64,000 nucleotides of DNA from Gonocerus acuteangulatus (GCA_946811695.1 OX328132.1:123468406-123532405), one strand, 5' to 3'; positions 1-10,878 are shown, numbered from the stretch's first letter. Notes: a model not told the origin generated them from the sequence alone. Numbers and translations are program-made.

Positions 1-379
1 AAAAAAAAAAAAAAATCAGACCCAGAGAGCAGACCATGTTCACTATAAGTTTTTGGGGTCACTAATCCGAACCCGGGCCAGAAAAACCCTGCACTTTTTG
101 TTTAAGCCTAACCCCCCCCCCCCAAAAACTCATAATGTAGGATATTTTACACTATAATCTTTTTATTCAAGTCATTACCCAAAATAAACAAATATTTCCT
201 GTGTGCTGCCTTTCAGAGCTCAAAAATACAAATTTGTTGAGGCCTCAAAAAAGTGGATTGGTCAGTTTCGAGCCATGTTACAGCACTTTAAATATAGGAC
301 TTCTACCAAATTTTAGGGTTTTGCTTATATTTAGTATTGATTATGCTTTCTGATCCAAACTATCTTTGAGTTCTTAAAA

Positions 380-900
380 GTCTGACTCGCAGGAAATGCG
401 ACATCATAGCGCGGTTCCGTTCATAACCTTAGTGCCATTAGTAAAGTAATAGAAGCAGTTATTGGTAAGTTTTGATCTTTCCTCAAAAATATAATATGAC
501 ATCTCAAAGAGAAGGAAGATTTAAGGTGACACAACAGGAAACTGATAGTATTTTAAGCGATAATGAATCCCCGCCTTAACGTTTGGCATGGGAAAACGCT
601 ATTACCAATACGTTTCTCATTTTCTTACCTTAATAAAATACTCATTTTACTATTAAATGCAATTAAAAAATCAATAACCGTTTAAAATGTTAGGTAAACA
701 GAGACAAAAACCCGTTGAAAAGAACAAAACTTACAATTTAGAAGTTTTAAGCACTTATTCTCGGATTGACTTCGCCCCATCAACTACATCTAAACCTTTT
801 TTATAGGGCATTTAGTAAGCTTTCGAATGGTCGCCTTCCTCTTACCACTATTTCTTAACCGTTTTCAAGATATTTTAGAAAATATAGTAACAAGGGCAGT
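380..900. repeat. Dispersed repeat, copy 1 (related to 28675-29400)
   Basis: The stretch matches, in the same orientation and order, a second stretch at 28675-29400. Shared landmarks are AGTCTGACTCGCAGGA at the left end, CAACAGGAAACTGATAG in the middle and GAATGGTCGCCTTCC near the right end. The second copy carries an extra 280 bp inverted-repeat element, so this copy shows the pre-insertion state. No protein signature was seen; the family is unassigned. A shorter version of the left-end motif (TGCGNCATC-TTAGCGC-GTTTCC) recurs near 24200, 35060 and 57090. Confidence 0.7.
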
Positions 901-940
901 TTTCAGTGGTGGGGGTCACCGATTTGGCCCATTTTTTTGG

Positions 941-1027
941 TGATGATTCAGCATCGAAAAATAGTCGACACGTGTCCTGGCGTTCCATCCAATGTGCCTT
1001 AGGACTCGAGAAATAAAAGAAAATAGG

Positions 1028-1030
<3 letters not shown>
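941..1030. repeat. Left half of a repeat split by the Tigger-like insertion
   Basis: This segment and 2331-2380 together match one continuous stretch at about 41120-41270 (shared TCGAAAAATAGTCGACACGT on the left and GAAAATGATATCGACATGAT on the right). The uninterrupted copy shows that the (AT)n tract and the pogo/Tigger-like element at 1092-2330 were inserted into an older repeat. The minus strand of both copies reads as related short peptides, but they are broken and I do not recognise a family. Confidence 0.6.

Positions 1031-1032
<2 letters not shown>

Positions 1033-1091
<59 letters not shown>
1033..1091. repeat. (AT)n microsatellite
   Basis: About 29 uninterrupted AT dinucleotides directly abut the left end of the pogo/Tigger-like element, whose expected target site is TA. 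The peptide readable here (YIYIYI) is a microsatellite translation, not a gene. Confidence 0.95.
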
Positions 1092-1094
<3 letters not shown>

Positions 1095-2330
1095 AGTGAA
1101 ACCTCCTGTAACGGACACCTCTATGAACGGACAGAATATCCATGGTCCCGGTGAAAAACCCCTTTAAATCAATGCATTAGCACCTCTCAATAGCGGACCC
1201 TCTACTTAGGACAACGGACACCTAAAATCGGACCCATATAGCTCATTTCAACTCCCAATAGCGGACAGCAGGGTAAAGTATTTAATTGAATTCTCAAAAT
1301 CTCAAGAAAAAGCACACCCTGGTGGGCATTTCTAGTAAAATTCATAGGAAACGTCAAGAGTAAACCGTACCCTACTGTTCTAGGAACCACATCTTGTTTT
1401 GTTACACCATTTTTCAGCAGGTTTTATTCAGTTTGTATCTAGTCATGAGCTCCGAAAAGAATGTATGTAACTCTAAAAAATAAAGTGGAAGTTTTAAAAG
1501 TGTATGATAGTTTAAAGCTTTGTGTTAAGAGACCTGGGCACGAAGTTTGACATCGGCAAAACGCAGACGTCAAACTTAGCGTAGTTTTTATAACAATATG
1601 TGGTGAAAGTGCATTGGTTAATGTTGATTTAGTTCAAAATTGGAAAAACAAATAGATTTACATTTGCCATGACTATGAGGCTAGAAATATATTTAATTTT
1701 GATGATCGGCTTTATTATTTCGGGCCCTGCCAAACAAGACAATGCTTCTAAAAGGGGAAACGTGCACAGAAGGCAAACAAAGCAAAATTTGTTTAAATGT
1801 TATGTTGTGCGTAAATATCGAAGGGGATTTTGAACAGCCTTTAATAATCGGTAAATCATTAAAACCACATTGTTTTAAGAACATTAACGTCAATACTTCA
1901 AGAATATCTTGGCAAGCTAACAAAAAAGCATGGATGACAACGCCTATAATGAGTGAATGGCTAAAAACTTTCGATTAGAGAATGCGACATCGAAAACGAC
2001 GTGTAATTTTGTTTATGGACAACACGACATGCCACCCACAGATGCATCTAATAAATGTTAAAATTAATTTTTTCCACCGAATATGACATCTTGCTGCCAG
2101 CCCCTCGATCTCGGCATTATTAACACATTACAGAAAACGATTTCTTCGGGAAGCTGTTACGAAAATGGACTCAAGGGATTATGTTACTAATGTACTGGAC
2201 GCGGTATTGTGGATAATGACAGCTGTAAAAGAAATAAGAAACTGTTGTGCACTGCTTTTTAAAAGGTGGATTTCATTAATCTCCCAATAATGGACATTTT
2301 TTACGGACCCAAAAGAGGTTTCACTGTATA
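1092..2330 (+). mobile_element. Decayed pogo/Tigger-like DNA transposon
   Basis: The right end reads, on the minus strand, TATA then CAGTGAAACCTCTTTT. The left end reads TATA then GGAGTGAAACCTCCTG. These are terminal inverted repeats of the CAGTGAAACC type flanked by TA, as expected for the pogo/Tigger branch of Tc1/mariner, which duplicates TA on insertion. About 1.24 kb remain, shorter than an intact element of this group (about 2-3 kb). Inside lies a broken transposase (1440-2080). The subterminal GGACACC / GGACC blocks also repeat, as is common for transposase-binding ends. No intact reading frame is left, so the copy cannot be autonomous. Confidence 0.75.
1440..2080 (+). pseudogene. Tigger/jerky-type transposase relic
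   Basis: Around 1445-1580, in shifting frames, the text resembles a CENP-B-type helix-turn-helix (GTKFDIGKTQTSNLA). Positions 1742-1975 read KGETCTEGKQSKICLNVML, then PLIIGKSLKPHCFKN and ANKKAWMTTPIMSEWLK, which are hallmark blocks of the DDE_1 endonuclease of Tigger/jerky proteins. After an in-frame stop at 1976-1978 the same frame continues with RRVILFMDNTTCHP, where the D at 2018-2020 is the expected second catalytic aspartate. The frame then decays. Seen: motif order and stops. Known: these blocks define the pogo/Tigger family. The element is dead. Confidence 0.85.
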
Positions 2331-2561
2331 TATAAAGAGAGTTTAGAAAATGATATCGACATGATTCTTCCACCAATTTTACCTTTCTCCCTGTGTTTTT
2401 TCTAGCAGAATCCTAAGCAGACTTGATAAATTATTTTTTATTCTACTGTTCCAGCCTCACATTCTATACCCCAGCTTTTATGGCATATAAAGTGCTCCAA
2501 ATACATAATTTTATTTAACTGTTGTAACATTTATATTTAATTTTAACTTGTTGAGCATGGG

Positions 2562-2700
2562 TATTGGTTAACCCTTTCGTTGCTCTGAACGAGTTAACTC
2601 CTGTTTGACTTGCAGTACCCCAGACGCTCCACAGTAGTTAACTTGTGTTCCACTGTCAGTACCCCTCATGCTCCACACTAGTTAACTCGTAGCCTGTACT
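2562..2700. repeat. Short tandem repeat, about 55-60 bp, 2-3 degenerate units
   Basis: GAGTTAACTCCTGTTTGACT, AGTTAACTTGTGTTCCACTG and AGTTAACTCGTAGCCTG recur, each followed by an AGTACCCC-type block and then GCTCCACA. No coding signal was seen. Confidence 0.55.
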
Positions 2701-3329
2701 AGCCTCCTATGTAGCTTCTCATAATGAAATAATACATTGCATTTTCCGTGCATTTTTAGAATCTGTAATGACTAATAATTTTTCTCTTAAGGTTAATGTA
2801 ACAAAGGTTTTATATCTTTTAATTGCTAGTTTTGTTGATTTTATTATTTACGAACAGAGCTTCACCTGGTCCTTCAAATATACAATTTTCGATTTCATCA
2901 AATCTTATTTGTATATTAATTGAATTTATGCATTGTGCAAGTATAATAATATATATTAAAAAAACACTGTAAAGTCCTACAATCGACATTGTTGTTATGG
3001 ATAATTGTTGGAGGTTATAGCTGGCGTGCCTTGCAGGGGACGAACTCAGATTTGTCTCTCCAGCCATATTGTTGCTGTTTATATTTTTCAACACACAGAC
3101 ACAATTTGGATCTTGTTTAGTGCGGTGGGTATAAATAGCCTCTTTAGATATGAGTGACGATGGGCGATTCTCATTTTCGGTCTGATAAAGAGATAAGGCA
3201 AATGCTCCAGGAGAACACAGACCAAGATTTTAGAGATATTTCTTCAGAATCATTTCCATGATGGAAAATTTATTTTAGTTTATAATAAAATTACAAATAT
3301 AAAGGACATTTGACATTGTATGTTAATAA

Positions 3330-3620
3330 TTACAAATATATAACAAGAGGATCCTGAGAGAGACGAAAGAGTCGAACGGTAGTGAGGTAGAGATGAGGAG
3401 AGATTGGCGAGCGTACGGGGGGAAGATAGATGGCAACATTGCAATTCTAGGTAGGAGCATACAGGCAATAGTTGAGGTTCTATCGACATAGGTAGCAGAA
3501 TGTAAGAAGGTGGGGTGATAATGAATGCGGCAAAAACAAAGTATATGGTAGTCTCGACTTCAGATAAGAATGATTGGAGGAGGATCGTGAAGGAGCCCAA
3601 GGACCATCTTGGACTGTAGA
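3330..3620 (+). pseudogene. Non-LTR retrotransposon reverse transcriptase fragment
   Basis: The plus strand reads in shifted frames GNIAILGRSIQAIVEVLST, then ECKKVG, then MNAAKTKYMVVSTSDK and NDWRRIVKEPKDHLGL before a stop near 3618. The pattern DIAILGRS...VG..MN..KTKYMV is the conserved stretch just after the YADD-type active site of LINE reverse transcriptases, followed directly by what looks like the element's C-terminal tail. The catalytic core upstream is missing, so this is a short dead relic with an internal deletion. The clade cannot be fixed from this length. Confidence 0.65.
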
Positions 3621-6600
3621 GCCTGTCAGTAAGTAAGTGAGTAATTATGTTGTTGGAAATAATAGGATCACAGTAATGTCAATAAATGTCATTAACATAA
3701 TAACTTTATCAATATTTATAAAGAATTAAGTTAATTTAACCTAAACTGAAACCCATGGATTTTAATTTGTTTTGTTTTTTTCAATTTTTACTATTTCATT
3801 AATTTTCAATATCAAAAGAAAATGATAAAAATCATTTCTAGCCCTGACAGAGGCAGTCCAAAGCTTGTGTCAGAAAAGAGTATTATTTTAATTTATGATT
3901 TGTTTACTAATATTGTAAAAAATATTAGTTTCTTATGATTTTAATGTATTGAATTAAAGAACAAAGACAACTACAGGACCTACATCTCTTAGCTTGGGGA
4001 GTGTACCCGGGCAACTGAGGCATGCTCGGCCGTCTAGCATTTAGCCTAGTAAGGATTAACAGGAAAACATTAAGAAAGAAAATATAGTACATTTTAGAGA
4101 CATAGAGAGTGGTTGTTCCTGGAAATGGCTTGCTCCAGTGGATAGCCAAGCAACACACTACTGGAATGTGCTCCGGTCCCTATGGGGTAAGAAACTTCGA
4201 GTTTACTTAAAAAACAAAAATGTAAATAGCTTTATATCTTCATAATTTTTAACCCAGTATTTTTTATCATTTGTTTCTTAACTGTTTTTCATCCAAAAGT
4301 CCTGTTTACTCCTAATCGAAACGTACTTATTGTTGAGGTATCTGATTCTTGATTTTATAAAATGGCTCATTTCAGTTGTTCAAACAAGTTGAGATACATG
4401 CACATTGATTCTAAGTTCATGCCTATTTTAATAAATAATTCATGCAGATAATAAAACTTGTCTACACTTAAATTAAGCATTTATTAATAAATCATGTTTC
4501 ACATATTCATAATTTTGTTTTCTATTTTCTCATATGCAGAGATCACAAATAAATGGGATATACAAATTTCCATAAGTTTAAAAAAAGTGGAAAATACAGT
4601 ATACTTATAAATCATTTACTTTAAAACAGTTTTATTATATAAAATTAAGGTTTAGAAATTTACACATATTTTTATCAAATAAAAACTTGGAATGTATAAT
4701 AATACAAAACAATATAAATATTATTTAAGTCTTTTATAAAACTGTGAACAAAACTTTTATAAATATACACAGAAACTGCTTAAAAATATAACTATCACAA
4801 ATAAAATCATCATTCAACTGTTTATTTCTCTATATAATATAAAATTATACTTACAAGCTCATCATTGCTAATGTTCTTTCACATACTACCTAAAAAAGTA
4901 ATAATAATAATACAAAAATTGGCACAGAAAAAATAAAATATACAATGAGGACAAAAATAATTAAGTTCTCACTGTTTCTATTACAATTAACATAGATAAT
5001 GAGCAAGATGTCAAGTAACTTTTGAAAGTGACATAAACTATATGAAAATACTATCATAAAGAATATTAATAAATGATTTAAAATTTACAATTTTATTGAT
5101 CTGAGAGAGAAATATTATAACAAACTATATACGACATCGTTTTATCGTGTAAATCTACTAACTCTCGAAGATCAAAACAAACAATATAGTCACTTTTAAT
5201 AAAAAGCTATTGACATAATGCCAACAATTTACAATATATAAAATCTTCTTTATGAAAGACTTTATTTCCTTACATAACTAGCACCTTTTATATACATGCG
5301 CCTATGAAAATGTGTATATAGGTGATTGTTACACATTATATACAATTTTATACGTTTATAAATACAAAATTATTCACATTTATGAAATTCTGTTTTATAG
5401 CATCTCTGTTTTATTTTTTTCATTGACTGATACATATAGACATAAGGCAATCATGATGACCTGAGTAGTTATTTATAATTTTTAATAACAGAACAAATAA
5501 ATTATATATTGATATACACCTTGCATAGGCAGTTACTGAAGTTAAGTGTAGAAGCTGAAATAATTTGTTTATTTTCCTTTTTTATAATTATTTATTTTAA
5601 TTATGTTTATTTAAATAAGCTGCAATTTAGGTCTAAATATTGTAGACTAAATGCAAGAGATATAAAATGGGTTGCATTTAAATAATCCTAGTTTAAGTTA
5701 TTCTAATTGAAGTGTGCCACCATCGTAAATGGTTTCAATAATGTGTGAGCTTCAATATTTAAATACATTGTGTCTGTTTTATAGTATTTAAGTGATATAA
5801 CACAGTTATGCTTTATTTGAAGTTATCCTCTATATACTTGATATATATCTTTTAAGGCCCATGTGGTTCTGACAGACTTAAGATCATGAATTTCAATCCA
5901 TATCATAACATATGTTTAATTAAATAACATATAATTATTGGCTCACCAAGCCATAATACTAAGGCATTGCTTTGAATATGAGTGTATATTAAGCAATGAT
6001 GTCCAGGAGTTGAAAAGTTCTATACAATAAACTATTGATGTTATATAATTATACTGCTCAGTGCAAGAGATAACATTTCGTTGAAAATACATCTACCCTT
6101 AAAATAAATATTTAGAGTAATATTTCTAATATAATGAATAATAAAGGGGTTATAAATCAAAAACAAACTTTTAATCTGGTACAAGAAGGATAGTGAATGA
6201 TTCAATTATAAATAAAAATATACATAAATCCAATTAAAAAACCAAAAGACACAGAAGAAGGCGAAAAAATTAAAATTTTACTAATTTTCTTAAAGCTAAA
6301 TGTGGCCATATAACTATACGGTTTTCTCTATAAAAATACATTTTTAAATGGTGACAAAATACAGCTAAAACTTAAAATATTAACAGAAAGGAACTTCTAA
6401 ATGTAATTCTAAAGCCACAAAAACTTTATGCGACTGACAAAATCATTTTCTTCAAATTTCTATCGATGCACTTGAGGAGATTTTCATCAGTATTGCCCAG
6501 AATGATAAGTATCATCTCATTTATTTGCACAATAACTAAGTAATTAAATTTCTTAGCTACCTTCATTTAAGTCTTCAGGACAAATTTCAGAGAGATTTTT

Positions 6601-7419
6601 AGAAAATAATGAACTTATTTAAAGATTAAAATGACATGGAATTTCTTGTGTTAACAAAAATATAAAGAACATATTTAGGTCATAATGGAGAGTTAGCCTA
6701 ATAATATAGAAGGTAGCATATCTGTATCTTGTAGAGGATTTTTGAACACATTGTTTAAAATTTTTATGGTTTAGCAGTATCCAAAAAATACATAATAAAT
6801 AAAAAATAATAAATGATAATAAAAATAAATAATAATAAAAAATAAATTTATTATTATTTCTTTTTTTAAACTCAAGGGCACCTGTTTTTAAATGTATGCA
6901 TTTAGTCTTGAATTAAAATATTAGCTAACAAAAATAACTAATAAAGCTAAATTTATTAATCTGGTAACTTTAAAGGCATATCTATAGGGTAATAAGCAAC
7001 ATAATAAGATGTAATGATTTTAATGAAACTGGATTATGAACAGTAAAAAACTGATTGAGGGTGAACATTTACTACAGGTTGATTTTTTTTTCTATAAGAA
7101 AAGTAATAAAATAATATAAATATTTAATTTAATTAAGCTGAAAAAATGTTAAGTAATTGGTTTATTTGTTTAATATTACGAATACCGTTATACTTTTTGT
7201 GTGGACAAAGAAAACCTATACATTTTGTCAATATTTATGTTTTAAATCCCTGTGTAAATTAAGAAGGTATTACATTGTTAAAGCACTTACAAGTTTTTTA
7301 ATTTTTCTGTACAAGAAATACTTCTTTTTTTCTTGGATATTCTAATTGAGATCTTCAAAGAAGATAAGCGCAGTAATTTCTCAAAATAAAATAAACAGAC
7401 TTTATAACCAAAAATCCAT

Positions 7420-7477
<58 letters not shown>

Positions 7478-7736
7478 TAAATTTTCAACCAAGTAAGTAT
7501 TTCAAATTGGATTGCACTGATTAATTTTAAATAAAAGTTTCTCAATGTCATAATCCCAGCATACGTTTAAACACTATTTAATGATAACATTAATAAAATC
7601 ATGAAGAAACCACAGATAATTAAAATCCCATGTTCAGGAAAAGTTAACAATAATTTACAAACTGAACATCATATATATATATATATGTGGTATGAGTATA
7701 AAATGGTAATCATTATTTAGAACAATGCAGTTTGTA
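3621..7736 (-). other. AT-rich stretch 3' of aop; probable 3' UTR plus downstream flank
   Basis: About 4 kb with no recognisable reading frame, very high A+T and almost no tandem or dispersed repeats apart from an (AT)n tract near 7422. It begins directly after the aop stop codon on the minus strand. The relative absence of transposons compared with the rest of the window fits a long, selected 3' UTR, which Yan genes are known to have; that is inference. Many minus-strand AATAAA-type signals occur (TTTATT on the plus strand), too many to choose a single poly(A) site. Confidence 0.45.
7422..7475. repeat. (AT)n microsatellite
   Basis: About 26 AT dinucleotides within the presumed aop 3' UTR or flank; a shorter AT run lies at 7671-7686. 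Confidence 0.95.
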
Positions 7737-8109
7737 TTATGACACATCAGTTTTTATTGACTGAGTATGGGATAGGCTGAGATCCTCTGCTTGAGTCGTT
7801 TGTTCATAATCATTTCCTTGTAAACTCAATTGTACTTCTGGCATGTTTCCATTACAGTGAGCATGGGTACTGAGATCAGTGGGTTCTTCTTCACATTCAC
7901 TTTTTAAATGTGGCAATTGTGTCTGGGTAGATGGTACGTTTTGCTGGATTTGACTTGTTTGTTGAATTTGTGTATTTTGTGGTATTTGCTGTACTTGAAA
8001 ACTTGACTGTTGAAACTGAATTTGTTGCTGAGACTGATGTCCACTCATTTGATGTCGTAGGAGTGAAATATGTTTAATATTTTTTAACTCACTTGGATTC
8101 CGAAGGAAC
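7737..8109 (-). CDS. aop: aop exon 7: end of ETS domain, Gln-rich C-terminus, PTDLS motif
   Basis: The acceptor TTTTCCTTACAG lies just upstream (8110-8121) and completes the split Gln codon of the preceding exon (phase 2). It opens with FLRNPSELKNIKHISLLR, the last ETS helix/extension block of the Yan/ETV6 branch. Next comes a Gln-rich tract (QQQIQFQQSSFQVQQ and onward), then an acidic EEEPTDLS and a second EDLSLS. PxDLS is the canonical docking motif for the corepressor CtBP, and Drosophila Yan carries the same PTDLS near its C-terminus, so recruitment of CtBP is a reasonable inference. It ends KTDVS then TAA at 7739-7737. It is about 124 codons, much shorter than the equivalent fly tail. 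Confidence 0.93.
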
Positions 8110-8616
8110 CTGTAAGGAAAAAAAATCAATTAATGTCAAGAGTCTCTATCAGTGTTATTTAATTGATTAGTTTCAGAGAGCAATTAAAATTAATATTGTG
8201 TGATTAAACCATTGCATTGATTGTTAAGACATTAGAACTATGCATCTTTTTATTAACAGTCCGTTTAGTGGCAACACTGATATAAACCGCATGTGAATAT
8301 GTTATAATGGAGGTTACACTTGTATGTTTTCCTCTCTGGTATAAGTTACTATGATCTATATGTGAGAAGCTTTTCTTACCATGTTTCTCATGTATTTATT
8401 TTCAGTTATAGTACAGTAATTATTAAGTAAAAGCAGTTCAATTTTAAATCTCCTCCTTATTAATATAAGGTTATGGGCTTAGTAACGCAGAACTGCTTTG
8501 TAATAGTTACACATGCGAACTAACCTTTTCACCAGTCATTAGTCAAGGTTTTTCAAAATAGACTTTAAAGTGAATATTGGAAAACTGGAAGGGAAGAGCA
8601 ATTGGGCCGCTTGGAA

Positions 8617-8656
8617 GTATAAAGTGCTTATTCTTCTTTGAATAAGCACTTTATAC
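8617..8656. repeat. Perfect 17 bp hairpin at the left edge of the Copia relic
   Basis: GTATAAAGTGCTTATTC at 8617-8633 and its exact reverse complement at 8640-8656 are separated by 6 nt (TTCTTT). The gag-like frame starts inside the right arm, so this may mark a rearranged junction rather than an authentic element end. Confidence 0.85.
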
Positions 8657-9330
8657 CTGGAGGAGGAGACGTAACTATAGGGAAATTGAGTAAACCAGAC
8701 CCACCGGACGCGACGGCTCAATCACAGCACGTAGCAACTTATAATTCCAAATTAGAATACTATCAAAATGCAGATACAGAGGCTTTACTGATATTGACCA
8801 ATAATATGACTGAAGAAACTTTGACTCAGCTAATGAGATTTAGCACCTAGAGGGAAGTATGGTCTGAGTTGCCTAGACTGTATGAAGGGGTCACAGAGGA
8901 CAAAGCTTTTAACTTGTGCATGCAATTTTTTACTTATAAATTTGATTCTAACGATGACATGGCTAGCCACCTGTCTAAGGTTAAGAATATTTGGAACAGC
9001 CTCAACCTATTGTTATCTGAAGGGAATAATATTAAAACTTTGCCTGACATTTAACTTATTTGCAAAATTTTGGAGGCCTTGCCCACGGAATACTTTTCTT
9101 TCAAATCCAGTGGGCTGCTAATGTCCTAAAGTGAAAGAACTATAGAAAACTTCACTATTCAGCTCTGTGCACACGGAGCTTTAAAAGGAAAAACTAGAGA
9201 GAAGTGCTCAGACACACAGGAGGCTCTTGTCATATCCAAAGGCAAATTTAAGTCTAAATTTGTATGCTATTACTGTCGCAAGGAAGGTCATGTTATAAAG
9301 AACTGTATAAAATGGAAAAAGGATGACAAG
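8638..9330 (+). pseudogene. Copia gag remnant with zinc knuckle
   Basis: Seen: NADTEALLILTNNMTEETL, then (after a stop at 8848) REVWSELPRLYEG, KVKNIWNSLNLLLSEGNN, then after another stop ILEALPTEYFSFKSS, and finally VCYYCRKEGHVIKNC, a CX2CX4HX4C nucleic-acid-binding knuckle. These match the capsid (UBN2-type) and nucleocapsid parts of Copia gag. Two stops and one likely frameshift break the frame. Confidence 0.85.
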
Positions 9331-9347
9331 ACACCAAAAACAAATCT

Positions 9348-9870
9348 GTGGGTGCTAGTTCTGACAATAACGTGGTGTTGTATGCCACAGATAGCGAAGT
9401 GTTTTTTACTGACTGTGATAATAGAAATTTGTTTGTAGACAATGGTGCTACAAATCATGTCTGCAATAATAAATCATTATTCACATCTATAAAAGAATTT
9501 GAAACTCCACACATGGTTACTACAAATGGTGTTAGTGTCCCTGGCATTGGCACAGGTGATATTGTTAGTGTGTTAATGTATGGTATGTGCCAGAAATGAA
9601 TAAAAATCTGTTCACAGTCTTGTCAGCACAGGACAAAAATCCTGGTAGTAGATTTATTTCCACAGCTGAAAAGTGCTCCTTGCAAATCAACAAAAAGAAC
9701 ATTTTAACTGGCTCCAGGATGCACAGCGGAGGTTTATACAAGTTGAATTTAGCTGACACTAACCATGTAAATAATGTCACTAGCCACGAAAGCACTCTGC
9801 AGCTGTACCAAGAATGTTTGGTACACCAAAATAAAAAGTACGTCAAGACTTTCATCGAACGAGAGTAAAG
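9348..9870 (+). pseudogene. Copia protease / pre-integrase remnant
   Basis: LFVDNGATNHVCNNKSLFTS carries the retropepsin active site in the Copia form D-N/S-G-A. Its frame stops at 9597-9599. The +1 frame continues MPEMNKNLFTVLSAQ and YKLNLADTNHVNN, matching the pre-integrase zinc-binding region up to about 9866. Confidence 0.8.
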
Positions 9871-9956
9871 GCTGACAATGAGATTTGCAAAGGCTGCGCT
9901 TACGGTAAAAGTCACTGGCTGATATTCGGTAAAAGGGACAGAGATAAATCACCTGG

Positions 9957-10235
9957 TTAAGTCATTCACACTTATTTATGTGGTCCATTTGAGGCATCCT
10001 GCTCAGGCTTTCGCTACTATGTACTATTTAAAGACGACTTCACAAAATTTAGATTTATATATTTCATCAAAGAAAAATCAGAAGTCTATGAAAAATTCAA
10101 TCTATTACTGAGGGAATGTGATCCTGTAGGTCATAAGGTACATTAAATTTTTAGTGGCAATGGAGGAGAATTTAAGAATTCTAAAATGAAGAAAATATTG
10201 GACAACCACGGGATCCAACAGATTCTCATGGTCAA
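9957..10235 (+). pseudogene. Copia integrase core fragment
   Basis: The plus strand reads HTYLCGPFEASCSGFRYYVL, then FKDDFTKFRFIYFIKEKSEV, then, after a stop near 10146, SGNGGEFKNSKMKKILDNHG. These are the rve-core landmarks (first D/H-T-D-like strand, DDFT strand, and the G-GEF block with the catalytic E). The leading residue block is degraded and the frame is interrupted. Confidence 0.8.
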
Positions 10236-10249
10236 GTCAGAGACAGACG

Positions 10250-10590
10250 AGCGTCACAATATCCACAACTGAGGCCGAGCTTGTATCTGCAAGTGAGGCT
10301 GCACGTGAGATCATATGGCTCAAGATACTTATTGAAGAAATTGGTATTCTTCAGGAAACTCCAAATTTATACGTTGATAATGAAGAAGCTATCAAATTAG
10401 CGAAGAACCCAGAAATGCATAGACAAACTAAGCACATTCACATCAAGCATTTCTTTGTTAAAAAGTTGTACAAGACAACAGCATGAACATTCGGGCAATA
10501 TCAACTGACAATCAACTAGCTAACATGCTGACGAAGCCTCTTCAAAAACCGAAGCTAATAAAGTTCGTAAGTGAGTGCAAGCTAAAGTGA
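10250..10590 (+). pseudogene. Copia RNase H fragment
   Basis: The frame TTEAELVSASEAAREIIWLK is the signature start of the Copia RNase H. YVDNEEAIKLAKNPEMHRQT and KHIHIKHFFVKKLY follow. A stop at 10484-10486 and a frame change precede NQLANMLTKPLQKPKLIKFV and a terminal stop at about 10588. It joins integrase sequence directly, defining an internal deletion of the reverse transcriptase. Confidence 0.85.
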
Positions 10591-10628
10591 TAAACATGTG
10601 TTAAGTGCATTGTCCAATGAGGGAGAAT

Positions 10629-10690
10629 GTTAAGACTTTTTTTTTTTTAGGTACATTGACATCTAGGCCAATAGTGCCTGGCTATTTATA
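10629..10690 (-). repeat. SINE-A 3' tail fragment at the right edge of the Copia relic
   Basis: Read on the minus strand, the segment ends ATTGGCCTAGATGTCAATGT then a poly(A)-like run. This matches the GCTAATGGCCTAGATG...A-tail of the SINE copies at 46582, 58560 and 60795. No tRNA-like head is visible here. Confidence 0.5.
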
Positions 10691-10878
10691 TGTTGCGACT
10701 CTTCCTAAACATCCATAAATAAAAAACTCAACCTCCTGCAGGTGCGAATAAATACGCACACATACATATGATTGTAATTTTATACATTCATGTGCCCTGA
10801 GTGATGAATGTAAAAAAATATAACTTCAGTTTTAAAATTATTAAAATTGCTTAAAGTAAATAACAATTTAAATCTTAC

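Larger units (their letters stand above)
8638..10640 (+). mobile_element. Internally deleted Copia-like (Ty1/copia) LTR retrotransposon
   Basis: Domain order on the plus strand: gag (about 8640-9240), CCHC zinc knuckle (9265-9306), aspartic protease (D at 9438-9440 in VDNGATNHVC), integrase core fragment (about 9960-10225) and RNase H (about 10265-10590, TTEAELVSASEAAREIIWLK ... HIHIKHFFV ... NMLTKPLQKPK). The whole reverse transcriptase is missing: integrase text (GEFKNSKMKKILDNHGIQQ) runs straight into the RNase H block near 10230-10265. This gag-PR-IN-RT-RH order is diagnostic for Copia. Several frameshifts and stops (8848-8850, 9052-9054, 10144-10146, 10484-10486) show that it is dead. 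A polypurine tract, GAGGGAGAATG, and a TGTTA that would begin the 3' LTR lie at about 10618-10632, but a SINE-like tail follows instead of a clear LTR; no 5' LTR was identified. It lies antisense in aop. Confidence 0.9.
8110..10878 (-). other. aop intron 6, occupied by an antisense Copia relic
   Basis: The intron runs from donor CA|GTAAGATT at 10878 to acceptor TTACAG at 8110 on the minus strand. Most of it is a Copia-like element on the opposite strand. The rest (8120-8600 and 10690-10878) is AT-rich with nothing recognisable. Confidence 0.85.

Noticed and set aside
3621..7736. miR-7 sites in the presumed aop 3' UTR
   Set aside because: I looked for the 7-mer match to the miR-7 seed on the minus strand (GGAAGAC on the plus strand) and did not spot one by eye; a proper scan would be needed, so nothing is claimed.
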